DNA of 64,000 nt from Mucilaginibacter gossypii (GCF_900100945.1 NZ_FNCG01000002.1:539940-603939), one strand, 5' to 3'; numbered from the stretch's first letter, positions 15,472-24,952 are shown. Notes: generated from the sequence alone by a model not told the origin. Numbers and translations are program-made.

Positions 15472-17490
15472 ATGCTAAAAAGACTGTTGTTTTTAATTTG
15501 TATCGGCCTAACAAGCGTTACCAAAGCTCAGGATGTTTTTCTTTCGGGTGTAAAACCGGGCAAGGCATTCGTGTTTTCTACTAAAGGGGCATTGGTTTTA
15601 AAAAATAATTGTTTATCTGTAAAGTGGCTTGCTGGTAAATCGATAATTGCCATAAACGAATCTGCCGTTCAGAATAAGAAACAAATTAATTTAAAAGGCT
15701 CTCCTTTATTTGGATTAGAGTTTAAGGATGGTACTGTAATAAATTCTGCTGATTTTCAATTAAGTACCACTCCGAAAATTGTTCAGATCAAAGGAGATCC
15801 TGAGGCAGTTAAATTTTCTGAAAAGGAAGATGGTGTGAAAATTTTAGCCGAATTTTTGAATGTGAAATATGGCATTCGTGTAAAGTGGGAGGCCATTTTG
15901 AAAGATAATTCCAATTATATCAGACAAGTTTTCGGCGTTTTTGCTTTGAAAGACTCTTTAAAGATCAGGAAATTGAATCTGATCAATTTTCCGGCAGAAA
16001 TGGGTATTAAGCTGTTGGGGGTTGTGGACGGATCGCCAATGGTATCGGATGATTTCTTTTTTGCCTGTGAAAGTCCGATAAGTAAATGCAATAATCAGAA
16101 TGGCCGGATCAGCAGCTATATTGAACGGCAGGAGCCAACTCTTAATTTCGAAGCTTCTACTGTGTGGGGCATTGCCCCTAAAAGCCAGTTACGAAGGGGA
16201 TTTCTTTATTACCTGGAGCGGGAAAGAGCGGCGCCATACCGCCAGATGCTTCATTATAATTCATGGTATGACCTTTCCTGGGCCGATCGTAAGTTAACCG
16301 AAGCTGGTTGTCTTGATCGTATTCAGGCATTTGGTGACAGTCTTACGGCAAAACGTCATATTAGCTTAAACGCATTTTTGTTTGACGATGGCTGGGATGA
16401 CAACCAAACATTGTGGCAGATCAGCCAAAAGAATTTCCCTGCAGGTTTTGATAACATTAAAGCGCTGGCTGATAAATACGGAGCTTCATTGGGAGTGTGG
16501 ATGTCGCCCTGGGGTGGTTACGAGCAGGCAAAGGAACAGCGGCTACAGTATGGCCGAAGCCAAAATCCTCCTTTTGAAACTAATTTGCATGGGTTTTCTC
16601 TTTCCGGGCCGGTTTATTCGTCCAGGTTTAAAAGTACTGCCGCTAAGTTCGTGACCAGTGATGGTATCTCTATGTTTAAATTTGATGGTGTAGGGGCGGG
16701 AGATCAGTCTACAGGTGCCACTGTTGAATATCAAACAGATATGGAGTCTTTGCTGAATTTAGTAACGGGCTTGCGTAAGGTAAAACCGGATTTATATTTT
16801 AGCCTCACCATAGGTACCTGGCCGTCGCCTTTTTGGCTTAAATATGGTGATGTAATTTGGCGGAATGGCTGGGATACAAACACGCAAGGGCAGGGCAATG
16901 GTCGTCAGCAATGGCTCAATTACCGGGATGGTCAGGCCTATAAGAATATTGTAATGCGCGCTCCCCTTTATCCTTTGAGCTCCCTGATGTATCACGGGAT
17001 TTGTATTGCGGATAATGGCGCGCCTGCTAAGTTTGACATGGATGATAAAGATATTTCTGACGAGATATGGTCGTTTTTTGGATCTGGAACCAGTTTGCAG
17101 GAGTTGTATATCAATCCCCATAAGCTAAACGAGGCCAACTGGAATTGCCTTGCCGCTGCCATAAAATGGTCGCGCGAAAATGCGGATATTATGCCGGATG
17201 TGCATTGGGTAGGCGGCGATCCATCCAAAGGGGATGTTTACGGTTTTGCAGCCTGGTCTCCGCAAAAGGCTGTTCTTACCTTAAGAAATCCCTCGAATAC
17301 AGCTAAAACATACCTGGTTAATACCCGGGAAGTATTTGAATTGCCATCAAATAGTACTCCAGATTATATCTTTTATAATGCGAAAGTTAACAGTAAAGAA
17401 ACGAAGTCGTATGTGTTTAAGGGAGCCGTTCATGCTGTTAAGCTTGAGCCGTTTGAAGTGATGGTTTTAAACGCTGTACCTGTAAAATGA
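15472..17490 (+). CDS. Secreted clan GH-D (GH36-like) glycosidase
   Basis: The start is chosen at MLKRLLFLICIGLTSVTKAQ, a signal peptide directly after the promoter, giving 672 residues. An N-terminal beta-sandwich (about 20-260) precedes a TIM barrel with YNSWYDLSW, FLFDDGWDD, LGVWMSPWGG and FKFDGVGAG, where the Asp is the likely nucleophile in the manner of GH36/GH27 KxD motifs. A small C-terminal beta domain ends the chain. Relatives are sometimes labelled enterotoxin in databases (from memory). Substrate is likely an alpha-galactosyl or alpha-N-acetylgalactosaminyl terminus; the latter would fit the GH123 enzyme and NahK-like kinase nearby. The gene has its own LacI-type operator. Confidence 0.72.
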   Translation: MLKRLLFLICIGLTSVTKAQDVFLSGVKPGKAFVFSTKGALVLKNNCLSVKWLAGKSIIAINESAVQNKKQINLKGSPLFGLEFKDGTVINSADFQLSTTPKIVQIKGDPEAVKFSEKEDGVKILAEFLNVKYGIRVKWEAILKDNSNYIRQVFGVFALKDSLKIRKLNLINFPAEMGIKLLGVVDGSPMVSDDFFFACESPISKCNNQNGRISSYIERQEPTLNFEASTVWGIAPKSQLRRGFLYYLERERAAPYRQMLHYNSWYDLSWADRKLTEAGCLDRIQAFGDSLTAKRHISLNAFLFDDGWDDNQTLWQISQKNFPAGFDNIKALADKYGASLGVWMSPWGGYEQAKEQRLQYGRSQNPPFETNLHGFSLSGPVYSSRFKSTAAKFVTSDGISMFKFDGVGAGDQSTGATVEYQTDMESLLNLVTGLRKVKPDLYFSLTIGTWPSPFWLKYGDVIWRNGWDTNTQGQGNGRQQWLNYRDGQAYKNIVMRAPLYPLSSLMYHGICIADNGAPAKFDMDDKDISDEIWSFFGSGTSLQELYINPHKLNEANWNCLAAAIKWSRENADIMPDVHWVGGDPSKGDVYGFAAWSPQKAVLTLRNPSNTAKTYLVNTREVFELPSNSTPDYIFYNAKVNSKETKSYVFKGAVHAVKLEPFEVMVLNAVPVK

Positions 17491-17543
17491 CGGTTTAATC
17501 CATTTGTTTGTCTTCTGATTTGAATTATAAATTGATGTTGTAA

Positions 17544-17557
17544 GTGTGCGCGCAAAC
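17544..17557. promoter_or_regulatory. Weak class A operator-like palindrome upstream of the SGNH gene
   Basis: GTGTGCGCGCAAAC is a 14-bp palindrome with one mismatched pair, 53 bases upstream of the SGNH start. Its left half (GTGTGCG) is identical to the strong class A site at 15416-15437, while the right half is closer to the GCAAACG half-site of class B. It may be a degenerate LacI site. Confidence 0.35.
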
Positions 17558-17610
17558 GCATTGGCCTGCATGAGGGTGTGTATGGCAACATTGTTTTTAA
17601 ATAAATAAAA

Positions 17611-19380
17611 ATGAAACGCGTATTCGTAGTAGTATTGCTAATCCTTTGCCTTTTTAATAAAACATCTTTTTCGCAAAATTTAGCTCCATATAAATGGTAT
17701 AATCCGGTTAAGGCTGATTTTCCGGTTATAGAAGGGCAGGCCTGGTCAAAAGAAACGGCAGGTAGTTATGACAGGCTTCCGGCGCGTGCTCAAAAGGGCC
17801 TTAATCCCAATGTGTGGAACATCTCCCATAGCAGTGCCGGTTTGTACATTAAGTTTAAAACAGATGCACAGAATTTGGTTATCCGGTATAAAGTTAATGG
17901 CGAGTTTGCTATGTCACATATGCCGGCCACTGGTGTAAGTGGGTTGGACCTTTATGTATTGGATCCTAATGGCCAATGGTGCCTTGCTCCGGGTAGTTTC
18001 TCGTTTAAGGATACCATTACCTACCGGTTTTCAAATATTAAGGTAAGTGCCGATTTTGCGGGGCGAAGTTATGAATACCGGCTTTTCCTGCCTTTGTATA
18101 ATTCGTTATCATGGCTTGAAATAGGTGTTCCACTTGGTAGTGCATTTAATTTTATGCCTTTATCCAAAGAAAAGCCGGTGCTTGTATACGGAACATCCAT
18201 TGCGCAGGGGGCCTGTGCTTCAAGGCCAGGTTTAGCATGGACCTCCATTTTGCAGCGCGCGCTGGATCGCCCGTTGATTAATCTTGGTTTTTCCGGCTCC
18301 GGATTGCTTGAGAAATCAGTTATTGATCTGATGGCAGAGGTGGATGCGAAAGTATATGTGCTTGATTGTATGCCTAATATGATAAGTTTTTCTGACCAGG
18401 AAATCGAAGCACGTTTATCTGCAGCGATACAAACTTTAAAGCAGAAGCACCCATTGGTGCCGATATTGCTTGTTGAACACAGCGGGGGGAACGCGGGCGG
18501 ACTATTGGATACGGGTAGAAATGCCGGTTATGGTCATGTTAATAAAGTGCTTGACCTGGCTTATTCAAAGTTGATTGCAGCCGGAACAAAGGGTATTTAT
18601 TTATTGACTGGCAAAGAAATCGGGTTTGGTATCAACTCAACAGTTGATGGCTTACATCCTAATGATATCGGAATGGAGCAGTATGCCGCAGCATATGAGA
18701 AAGCAATCCGTGTTATAATTAATGAACCAATTGGCCGCTATTCAACCACGCGGCCCGCAGTACAAAGCAGGGATGGGTATTATGACTGGCGAAACAGGCA
18801 TAATGAAATATTAACGCTTATCAAAACCAGTTCGCCAACGATTGTATTTCTTGGTAATTCGATCCTGAATTACTGGGGTGGTGAGCCTAAGGCGCCTTTA
18901 GCAAGAGGAGCTGATTCGTGGGATAAATATATCGAACCTTTGGGTGTGAAAAATTTTGGTTTTGGCTGGGACCAGGTAGAGAATGTGCTATGGCGTGTAT
19001 ACCATGAAGAAATAGAAGGGTTTAAGGCTGACAAAGTGATGATTATGATAGGCACCAATAACTTGTCTGCCTACAGTGACCAGGAAATATCAGAAGGGTT
19101 GAAAATGCTTGTGCTGGCTGTGAAGGAACGTCAGCCCACAGCGGAGGTTCTTTTGTCGGGTTTGCTGCCCAGGAGGGCGATGGAAAGCCGGATAAAGGTG
19201 CTCAATAAAGCCATTGCTAAACTGGCAGCTCAAACCCAGGTCCGTTTTATTGATCCGGGCAAACTATTGCTTAACCATAAAGGGAAGATTGATGAATCAC
19301 TTTTCGGAGATGGCCTGCACCCCAATGAGGTTGGTTATCAAAAGCTGGCGGTAACATTGGTGCCATATCTTAAAAAATAA
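17611..19380 (+). CDS. Secreted double-domain SGNH/GDSL esterase
   Basis: The 589-residue protein has a signal peptide (VFVVVLLILCLFNKTSFS). It carries an N-terminal beta domain (about 25-180) and then two SGNH hydrolase domains. The first has GTSIAQG (nucleophile Ser), GFSGSG (Gly block) and VDGLHPND (Asp/His). The second has FLGNSILNYWGG, a MIMIGTNNL block with Asn, and GDGLHPNEVGY. Such esterases remove acyl groups from sugars. Two complete catalytic sets in one chain are unusual and may serve two acetyl positions. It lies downstream of the glycosidase and probably belongs to the same regulon. Confidence 0.85.
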   Translation: MKRVFVVVLLILCLFNKTSFSQNLAPYKWYNPVKADFPVIEGQAWSKETAGSYDRLPARAQKGLNPNVWNISHSSAGLYIKFKTDAQNLVIRYKVNGEFAMSHMPATGVSGLDLYVLDPNGQWCLAPGSFSFKDTITYRFSNIKVSADFAGRSYEYRLFLPLYNSLSWLEIGVPLGSAFNFMPLSKEKPVLVYGTSIAQGACASRPGLAWTSILQRALDRPLINLGFSGSGLLEKSVIDLMAEVDAKVYVLDCMPNMISFSDQEIEARLSAAIQTLKQKHPLVPILLVEHSGGNAGGLLDTGRNAGYGHVNKVLDLAYSKLIAAGTKGIYLLTGKEIGFGINSTVDGLHPNDIGMEQYAAAYEKAIRVIINEPIGRYSTTRPAVQSRDGYYDWRNRHNEILTLIKTSSPTIVFLGNSILNYWGGEPKAPLARGADSWDKYIEPLGVKNFGFGWDQVENVLWRVYHEEIEGFKADKVMIMIGTNNLSAYSDQEISEGLKMLVLAVKERQPTAEVLLSGLLPRRAMESRIKVLNKAIAKLAAQTQVRFIDPGKLLLNHKGKIDESLFGDGLHPNEVGYQKLAVTLVPYLKK

Positions 19381-19451
19381 TAAAGATGCCGGTATGAAAT
19401 GCGCTTGACATGTGCAACGCTGAAATAAGTTCAGTATAGCGGAATTGTTTT

Positions 19452-19514
19452 AAAAGTAATTTCTATCAAATGATAGTCGATATTGATGAGATGGACTATA
19501 TTAAATTACTTTTG
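19452..19514 (+). promoter_or_regulatory. Promoter and inverted repeat of LacI regulator 1
   Basis: TTG at 19483-19485 and TACTTTTG at 19507-19514 are 21 bases apart and fit the Bacteroidota promoter pattern. A perfect 11-bp inverted repeat (AAAAGTAATTT 19452-19462, AAATTACTTTT 19503-19513) has its right arm on the -7 box. An inner CTATCA/TGATAG pair sits at 19463-19476. The layout suggests repression or DNA looping at this promoter, perhaps autoregulation, but the sequence is unlike the class A operators. Confidence 0.5.
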
Positions 19515-19540
19515 CTATCTTTTCTACGCTAAAGTTTATT

Positions 19541-20626
19541 ATGAAGAATAAAATTGTTCGCATTAAAGACATTGCCGAAAAAGCGAAGGTTTCGACGGGT
19601 ACGGTTGACAGAGTACTGCATAAGCGCGGGCGGGTATCAAAAAAGGTAGAAGAGAAAGTGCTCAAAATTATTGAAGAGATGGATTATGAGCCCAATCTTA
19701 TGGCAAGGGCTTTGGGATCCAATAAAATATACCAAATAGCAGCCTTAATACCCGATCATGAAATTGATTTCTATTGGCACGCGCCTAAGGCCGGAATTGA
19801 AAAGGCAGAAAAAGACTTGAAGCAATATGGCATTATTGTACAACAATATGTGTTTGATCCATATGATGTAGATTCATTTATAAGCAAGGCCAATAAATTA
19901 ACCACTGATAAGCCCGACGGCATAATTTTATCGCCTATATTTTACCGGGAAACCCTCCCTTTTTTCGAGAAATGGAAGGTTGCCGAAATTCCATTTGTGT
20001 TGTTTAATACACAAATTGCTGAATGTGAGCCTTTAAGTTATATAGGCCAGGATTCATATCAGAGCGGGTTTTTGGCTGGTAAGCTTATTCATTATGGGCA
20101 ACCCGATTCCTGCTCTATTTTAATTGCACACATTGATGAAGAGACGAGCAACGCCGCTCACCTTTTAAAAAAAGAGCAGGGATTTCGCAATTATTTTGCT
20201 CAAAATAACCTGGATCATCAGTACAAAATTCTGAGGGTTGAGTTAAACAGGTCAAATGCCGCTGTTTTTATGAAACAACTGGGGGATATTATTGACAGCA
20301 CCCCTGATTTAGGCAGTATTTTCGTGACAACATCTAAAGCTCATGAAATTGCGAAGTACCTGGAACAGCGATATATAAAGCATATTAAAATAATAGGATA
20401 TGATTTATTGCCTCCCAATCTGTATTTTCTGAATAAAGGGACAATCAGTTTCCTGATCAATCAAAACCCGAAAGGGCAGGGCTATTGGGGCATCTACCAG
20501 TTAACCGACAGCCTGGTGTTCAAAAAGGAAGTACCCATTATCAAGTATCTTCCGCTTGATATCGTTACAAAGGAAAATGCGAACTATTATGTTGATGATG
20601 AGGATGCCGTTTATTTAGATATCTGA
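19541..20626 (+). CDS. LacI-family transcriptional regulator 1
   Basis: The 361-residue protein has the LacI helix-turn-helix at the N-terminus (IKDIAEKAKVSTGTVDRVLH) and a hinge helix near NLMARALGSN. A periplasmic-binding-protein-type sugar sensor (about 60-340) follows, with ETSNAAHLLKKEQGF and KIIGYDLLPPN stretches of the type 4 binding fold. It lies between the two strongest clusters of class A operators (upstream of the clan-D glycosidase and of the kinase), so it is the natural candidate to bind them. The effector is likely a sugar released by the locus. The assignment of protein to operator is inference. Confidence 0.9.
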   Translation: MKNKIVRIKDIAEKAKVSTGTVDRVLHKRGRVSKKVEEKVLKIIEEMDYEPNLMARALGSNKIYQIAALIPDHEIDFYWHAPKAGIEKAEKDLKQYGIIVQQYVFDPYDVDSFISKANKLTTDKPDGIILSPIFYRETLPFFEKWKVAEIPFVLFNTQIAECEPLSYIGQDSYQSGFLAGKLIHYGQPDSCSILIAHIDEETSNAAHLLKKEQGFRNYFAQNNLDHQYKILRVELNRSNAAVFMKQLGDIIDSTPDLGSIFVTTSKAHEIAKYLEQRYIKHIKIIGYDLLPPNLYFLNKGTISFLINQNPKGQGYWGIYQLTDSLVFKKEVPIIKYLPLDIVTKENANYYVDDEDAVYLDI

Positions 20627-21095
20627 TCTCTCCTTAGCTAATTGTCCTTCATTCACAGGTCTGTATCCGCCATTGTTCGGTTATCCGGTTCAAACCCCAG
20701 TCAAATCCTTTTCTGCCAAAGCCCAATTTTTATGGGTTAAGAAAAAAAGGTACAATAAATTACTTGATCTCTCACAACGGCGCTATGCTTTTAAGTTTCC
20801 CATTTGCGGCTTAGTGTCCTTGTACGCAAAAAACTTTTTAATAACATTTTTTGTGCACAACCAGAGGGGCTCAGCTCAGCGTGGTATCCGCCGATAAGTT
20901 CTCGCTGATTAATCTGTTTCATTTATATAACCCGAAGGTTTTTCCGGTGCATTATCCTCATGAAAAAAATAGTAACAAAAAATTAACAAAATGTGTGCGA
21001 ACACACTAATATAATTATATTTGTATCAAGGTGTTTATGCTAATTTAATGTGTTCGTAAACATTTTGCTGATCTCAACGTATAAACGAAAAATAA
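20627..21095. other. Intergenic region ahead of the kinase operon
   Basis: The 469-base gap holds the two class A operators and a -7 element near its right end. Elsewhere nothing recognisable is seen. A GGTTCAAACCCC stretch near 20686 looks like a T-loop but has no tRNA around it. A 74-codon open frame at 20673-20897 has no family resemblance and is not called as a gene. Confidence 0.55.
20990..21064 (+). promoter_or_regulatory. Paired class A LacI operators flanking a TAnnTTTG element
   Basis: The first site (20990-21007, core TGTGTGCGAACACA, central CG at 20998-20999) and the second (21047-21064, core TGTGTTCGTAAACA, central CG at 21055-21056) flank TATATTTG at 21016-21023. With the site at 15416-15437 they give a consensus TGTGTNCGNACACA. 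Centres are 57 bp apart, compatible with looping. They would control the kinase, CBM9 and GH123 genes. Confidence 0.7.
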
Positions 21096-22223
21096 ATGTC
21101 ATATAATATCTCTGAAATAGTATCCAATTTTTGCATTGAAGGAAATGTCGCAGCTATTATTCCGTATGGGTCCGGGCACATAAACGATACATTTCATTTA
21201 AAAAATGCAAACCCGGGTTTGCCGGGGTATTTGCTTCAGCGAATCAATCATCACGTGTTTGAAAACGTTCCGGCTTTGATGAAAAATGTACAATTAGTAA
21301 CAGATCATTTAAAAGAAAAATTGACCGGCATTCCTGGTTCAAACCCCGATAAAGAAGTACTGACAATAGTTTCAGCTAAAGACAAACAGTGTTTTTTTTG
21401 TGATGAAACAGGTAATTACTGGAGAATGTATTGTTTTTTGAAGGATACCAAGAGTTATGACATGGTATTAACCGAGCAGCAAGCTTATGAAGGCGGCAAA
21501 GCATTTGGGAAATTTCAGTTACTGTTGTCAGATCTTGATAGCGGATTACTTTACGAAACCATACCAGGCTTTCATAACATCACCATGAGGCTTGATCGTT
21601 TAAACAAAGCGGTATTGGACGATCCGAAGAACAGGATTAAGGATGTTTTGACTGAGTTGTCGTTTATAATTGAAAGAGCAGATCAGATGGCTACTATCAT
21701 GAATTTGGGAAAGGAAGGGAAATTGCCGCTGCGCATTATTCATAACGATACCAAATTCAACAACATATTGCTTGATATGAATGATCATGAACAATGTGTA
21801 ATTGACCTGGATACAGTTATGCCAGGCTATGTGGCATATGATTTTGGCGATGCCATCCGCACTATCATCAATACCGCGCCCGAGGATGAGCAGGATGTTA
21901 CTAAAATAGAGCTAAACATCCCCTTATTTAAAGCTTATGCAGCGGGGTATTTTGAATACGCCGGTAGCTTTTTGTCAGATACAGAAGTTAAATCGCTTTC
22001 GATGGGAGTTTTATTAATACCCTATATGCAGGGTGTGCGTTTCCTGACGGATTATATAGAAGGGGATGTTTATTACAAGATCCACTCTCCCGAACATAAT
22101 TTACAGCGAGCCAGGGCGCAGTTCGAGCTGCTTAGTAAGCTTGAAAAAAATTACGACGTTTTTGATCAGATAATTCATAACACTGCAAAAAAGTACATAC
22201 AGATAACAACCGAAATTAAATAA
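21096..22223 (+). CDS. Phosphotransferase, N-acetylhexosamine 1-kinase (NahK)-like
   Basis: The 375-residue cytoplasmic protein belongs to the aminoglycoside-phosphotransferase-like kinase fold. It has a G-rich loop in IPYGSGHINDTF, LQRINHHVF with the adenine/Lys region, the catalytic loop RIIHNDTKFNNILLD (Asp base, Asn) and the metal-binding CVIDLDTVMPG and AYDFGDAIR. This subgroup includes bifidobacterial NahK, which phosphorylates GlcNAc or GalNAc at C1, so here it would trap N-acetylhexosamines released by the GH123, GH89 and clan-D enzymes. It starts an operon under two LacI-type operators and overlaps the next gene by one base (TAATG). The exact substrate is inference. Confidence 0.78.
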   Translation: MSYNISEIVSNFCIEGNVAAIIPYGSGHINDTFHLKNANPGLPGYLLQRINHHVFENVPALMKNVQLVTDHLKEKLTGIPGSNPDKEVLTIVSAKDKQCFFCDETGNYWRMYCFLKDTKSYDMVLTEQQAYEGGKAFGKFQLLLSDLDSGLLYETIPGFHNITMRLDRLNKAVLDDPKNRIKDVLTELSFIIERADQMATIMNLGKEGKLPLRIIHNDTKFNNILLDMNDHEQCVIDLDTVMPGYVAYDFGDAIRTIINTAPEDEQDVTKIELNIPLFKAYAAGYFEYAGSFLSDTEVKSLSMGVLLIPYMQGVRFLTDYIEGDVYYKIHSPEHNLQRARAQFELLSKLEKNYDVFDQIIHNTAKKYIQITTEIK

Positions 22224-22870
22224 TGGAACTTACAGTAGCATTTTTAGAAGATATGGACAAAAGCAGTCCTATTGAACACATGTCTGTTTTGTTAGACGAG
22301 CAGGAGAAGCACCTTGTTGGAATTGTACCATGGCCCGATTATGATTACAAACCCGATGTTCATTTTGCGATAGCTTACAGCAACGATTGTTTTATGTTGA
22401 AATATTACGTAAAAGAAAAAGCGATAAAAGCTTCCTGTTACAAACCTAATGAACCTGTTCACCAGGATAGCTGTGTGGAGTTTTTCATTGGCTTTGGTAC
22501 CGAACTGGAGTATTACAATTTCGGGTTTAACTGTATCGGCACTTGTTCGCTTGGGTTCGGAAGGGGCAGGGAAAATCGCGAGTTATCACCTGAAAAGCTA
22601 ATACGGCTTATAAAGTCTCAGGTGCGGTTAACACAGCAAACAAATATTGGGCATGGCGATATTAGCTGGGAGCTTACCCTGATGTTACCGTTGGATGTGT
22701 TTTATCATCATTCATTTACATCATTAAAAGGACAACAATGTCATGCTAATTTTTATAAATGTGGCGATGAACTACCTGAGCCACACTTTTTAACGTGGCA
22801 TAATATTGAATGCGACGACCCTGACTTTCACCACCCGGAGTTTTTTGGGGAAATAAAGCTTGAAGCTTAA
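22223..22870 (+). CDS. CBM9-like carbohydrate-binding protein
   Basis: The 215-residue protein has the beta-sandwich pattern of family-9-like modules: HFAIAYSNDCFMLKYYVKE, HQDSCVEFFIGF and a late SWELTLMLPLDVF strand followed by ANFYKCGDELPEPHFLTW. There is no signal peptide, so it may stay in the cytoplasm or be part of a complex with the upstream kinase, whose stop codon it overlaps (TAATG). Proteins of this group usually accompany glycan-use genes in Bacteroidota, but the ligand is unknown. Confidence 0.75.
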   Translation: MELTVAFLEDMDKSSPIEHMSVLLDEQEKHLVGIVPWPDYDYKPDVHFAIAYSNDCFMLKYYVKEKAIKASCYKPNEPVHQDSCVEFFIGFGTELEYYNFGFNCIGTCSLGFGRGRENRELSPEKLIRLIKSQVRLTQQTNIGHGDISWELTLMLPLDVFYHHSFTSLKGQQCHANFYKCGDELPEPHFLTWHNIECDDPDFHHPEFFGEIKLEA

Positions 22871-22977
22871 CATAGCCATGCGGCATTTATATGTGTTTGA
22901 AGTTATTTGCAAGGTAATAGCACAGAGTTTTTTGTTTTTATTATTGATAATGTAGATCCCGGAAAAACGACGATTTT

Positions 22978-24726
22978 ATGAGAATAAAACTTATATTAAT
23001 AATGTTATTATATAGTGCAGTGGCTTTGGCACAGGTTAAAGTTGATGAAACTTACCAGGAGCTTCCGGATCCCAAACCTGTAAAACAGGCAAGCTGGAGT
23101 TCGCTGAAACCCGGAGTTTATGTAAGTTTCGCTACCGCCAATATACGTTATGATAAACATAATGCTCCTGCCATATCTCCTTTACAGGCTCAATGGAAAA
23201 CCAAAGCCTGGAAAGGAGAAAAAGTGCATACTCAATTCCTGATATGGACAACCCGGAATCTGAAACAACTAAGCTTTATATGGAGTAAACTTAAAGATGG
23301 TAAAGGGCATGAAATCCCCGAACAAAATATAAACGCGAGTTTTGTACGTTATGTGATGGCCGATGGGTTAAACAACGAAGGCGGTGGCTGTGGTATATTG
23401 CCCGGCCATGATTCCAGCCTTGTTGAGGATGTTATTGACCCTGTAAAAATGCTTCCGGCAGGTAAAAATACAACCCGGCCGGTTTGGTTAAGTGTGAGTG
23501 TACCGGCTACTGCTATTGAAGGCCTTTACAGGGGGAATGTGAAGGTAATTGAAGGGAAAAATGCACCGCCTTTAATTTTACATTACGCTATACAAGTGCT
23601 TAATCATACCTTGCCTGCACCGGAGCACTGGAAATTTCACCTTGACTTGTGGCAAAATCCCTATTCGGTGGCCCGGGTGTATGGTGTAAAGCCATGGTCA
23701 AAGCAACATTTTTATGTAATGCGCCCTTACATGAAAATGCTGGCAAATGCCGGGCAGAAAGCAATTACTACCACACTCATTCATGATCCGTGGAATAGCC
23801 AAACCTATGATATTTACGGATCGATGATAAAATGGACAAAAAATAAGAATGGCTCATGGGGGTACGATTATTCAGTATTTGATAAGTGGGTGTCTTTTAT
23901 GATGTCATTGGGGATTAATAAGTTAATCAACTGCTATAGTATGATTCCCTGGAATCTAAAGTTTTACTACTATGACGAAGCCCTGAGAAAAGACACGATG
24001 ATCGTGGCTAAACCCGGCTCGGCAGAGTACGAGGCACATTGGCGCCCAATGCTGATGGATTTTGCCCGCCATCTTAAAGAAAAAGGATGGTTTAATAAAA
24101 CCACTATAGCTATGGACGAAAGATCCATGGCCGATATGCAAAAAGCTATAGCGTTAATAAAAAGCGCTGATAAAAATTTTAAGATTTCGTTAGCGGGCAA
24201 TTATCATCCGGAAATTGAAAAAGATTTGTTTGATTATAGTGTGGCGTCAAACCAGTTAATGGATCAAGCAACAATTCGTTTGCGCAGGGAATCGGGTTTA
24301 AATACCACCTATTATACCTGCTGCACAGAAGGGTATCCCAATACCTTCAGTTTTTCGGCCCCGGCCGAGTGTGTTTGGCTGGCATGGCATGCCGCATATA
24401 AAGGATATGACGGGTATTTGAGATGGGCTTACAATTGCTGGACCAAAGATCCTTTACGTGATACACGATTTGGGGCATGGTCATCGGGCGATGCTTACCT
24501 GGTTTATCCCGGTCCACGGTCCTCTGTTCGCCTGGAACGATTGATCGAGGGCATCCAGGATTTTGAAAAAATTAATATTTTAAAGGAACGGTTTATAAAA
24601 AATAACCAGCAGGATAAATTACTTCAGCTAAAAAATATATTGGAAGGTTTTGACATTGGAGAGTTGAAAAATAAGACTGCTGCCGAAACACTTCAGGTCG
24701 CGCAGGATCGACTGAATAGCTTATAA
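22978..24726 (+). CDS. Secreted GH123-type beta-N-acetylgalactosaminidase (former DUF4091)
   Basis: The 582-residue protein has a signal peptide (LILIMLLYSAVALA), an N-terminal beta domain (about 30-210) and a C-terminal TIM barrel. The motif TIAMDERSMADM carries the adjacent Asp-Glu pair used in GH123 substrate-assisted catalysis, and WHAAYKGYDGYLRWAYNCW is the late barrel segment of the same family. GH123 enzymes release beta-linked GalNAc from glycans. It is the third gene of the kinase operon, which supports GalNAc or GlcNAc as the metabolised sugar. It is close to the family's usual length. Another hexosaminide linkage remains possible. Confidence 0.8.
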   Translation: MRIKLILIMLLYSAVALAQVKVDETYQELPDPKPVKQASWSSLKPGVYVSFATANIRYDKHNAPAISPLQAQWKTKAWKGEKVHTQFLIWTTRNLKQLSFIWSKLKDGKGHEIPEQNINASFVRYVMADGLNNEGGGCGILPGHDSSLVEDVIDPVKMLPAGKNTTRPVWLSVSVPATAIEGLYRGNVKVIEGKNAPPLILHYAIQVLNHTLPAPEHWKFHLDLWQNPYSVARVYGVKPWSKQHFYVMRPYMKMLANAGQKAITTTLIHDPWNSQTYDIYGSMIKWTKNKNGSWGYDYSVFDKWVSFMMSLGINKLINCYSMIPWNLKFYYYDEALRKDTMIVAKPGSAEYEAHWRPMLMDFARHLKEKGWFNKTTIAMDERSMADMQKAIALIKSADKNFKISLAGNYHPEIEKDLFDYSVASNQLMDQATIRLRRESGLNTTYYTCCTEGYPNTFSFSAPAECVWLAWHAAYKGYDGYLRWAYNCWTKDPLRDTRFGAWSSGDAYLVYPGPRSSVRLERLIEGIQDFEKINILKERFIKNNQQDKLLQLKNILEGFDIGELKNKTAAETLQVAQDRLNSL

Positions 24727-24952
24727 ATCACAAAAAAAACGTTTTAATAATTTATATTTATTGTTTGCCCGCTTTCATTTTCAGTTTTTTTTTGACTTTA
24801 TTTATACCTTCTGATTATTTTGAAAAGCTTAATATAAATGGCTTACACCAAGCCCTTAAGAAATAGCTTTTTTAATTTTAAAAAGTTAAAATCAATAATC
24901 GATAATAAGTACATTCTTTGGATGATGCCAATTATAAATTTTATAATGCAGA

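Noticed and set aside
20680..20705. GGTTCAAACCCC stretch resembling a tRNA T-arm
   Set aside because: No acceptor, D or anticodon arm around it, no CCA-like end and no integrase nearby.
24738..24747. AAAACGTTTT palindrome upstream of the ECF sigma gene as a class B LacI site
   Set aside because: Lacks the CAAACGTTTG outer bases, lies about 210 bases upstream of the start in A/T runs, and could be chance.
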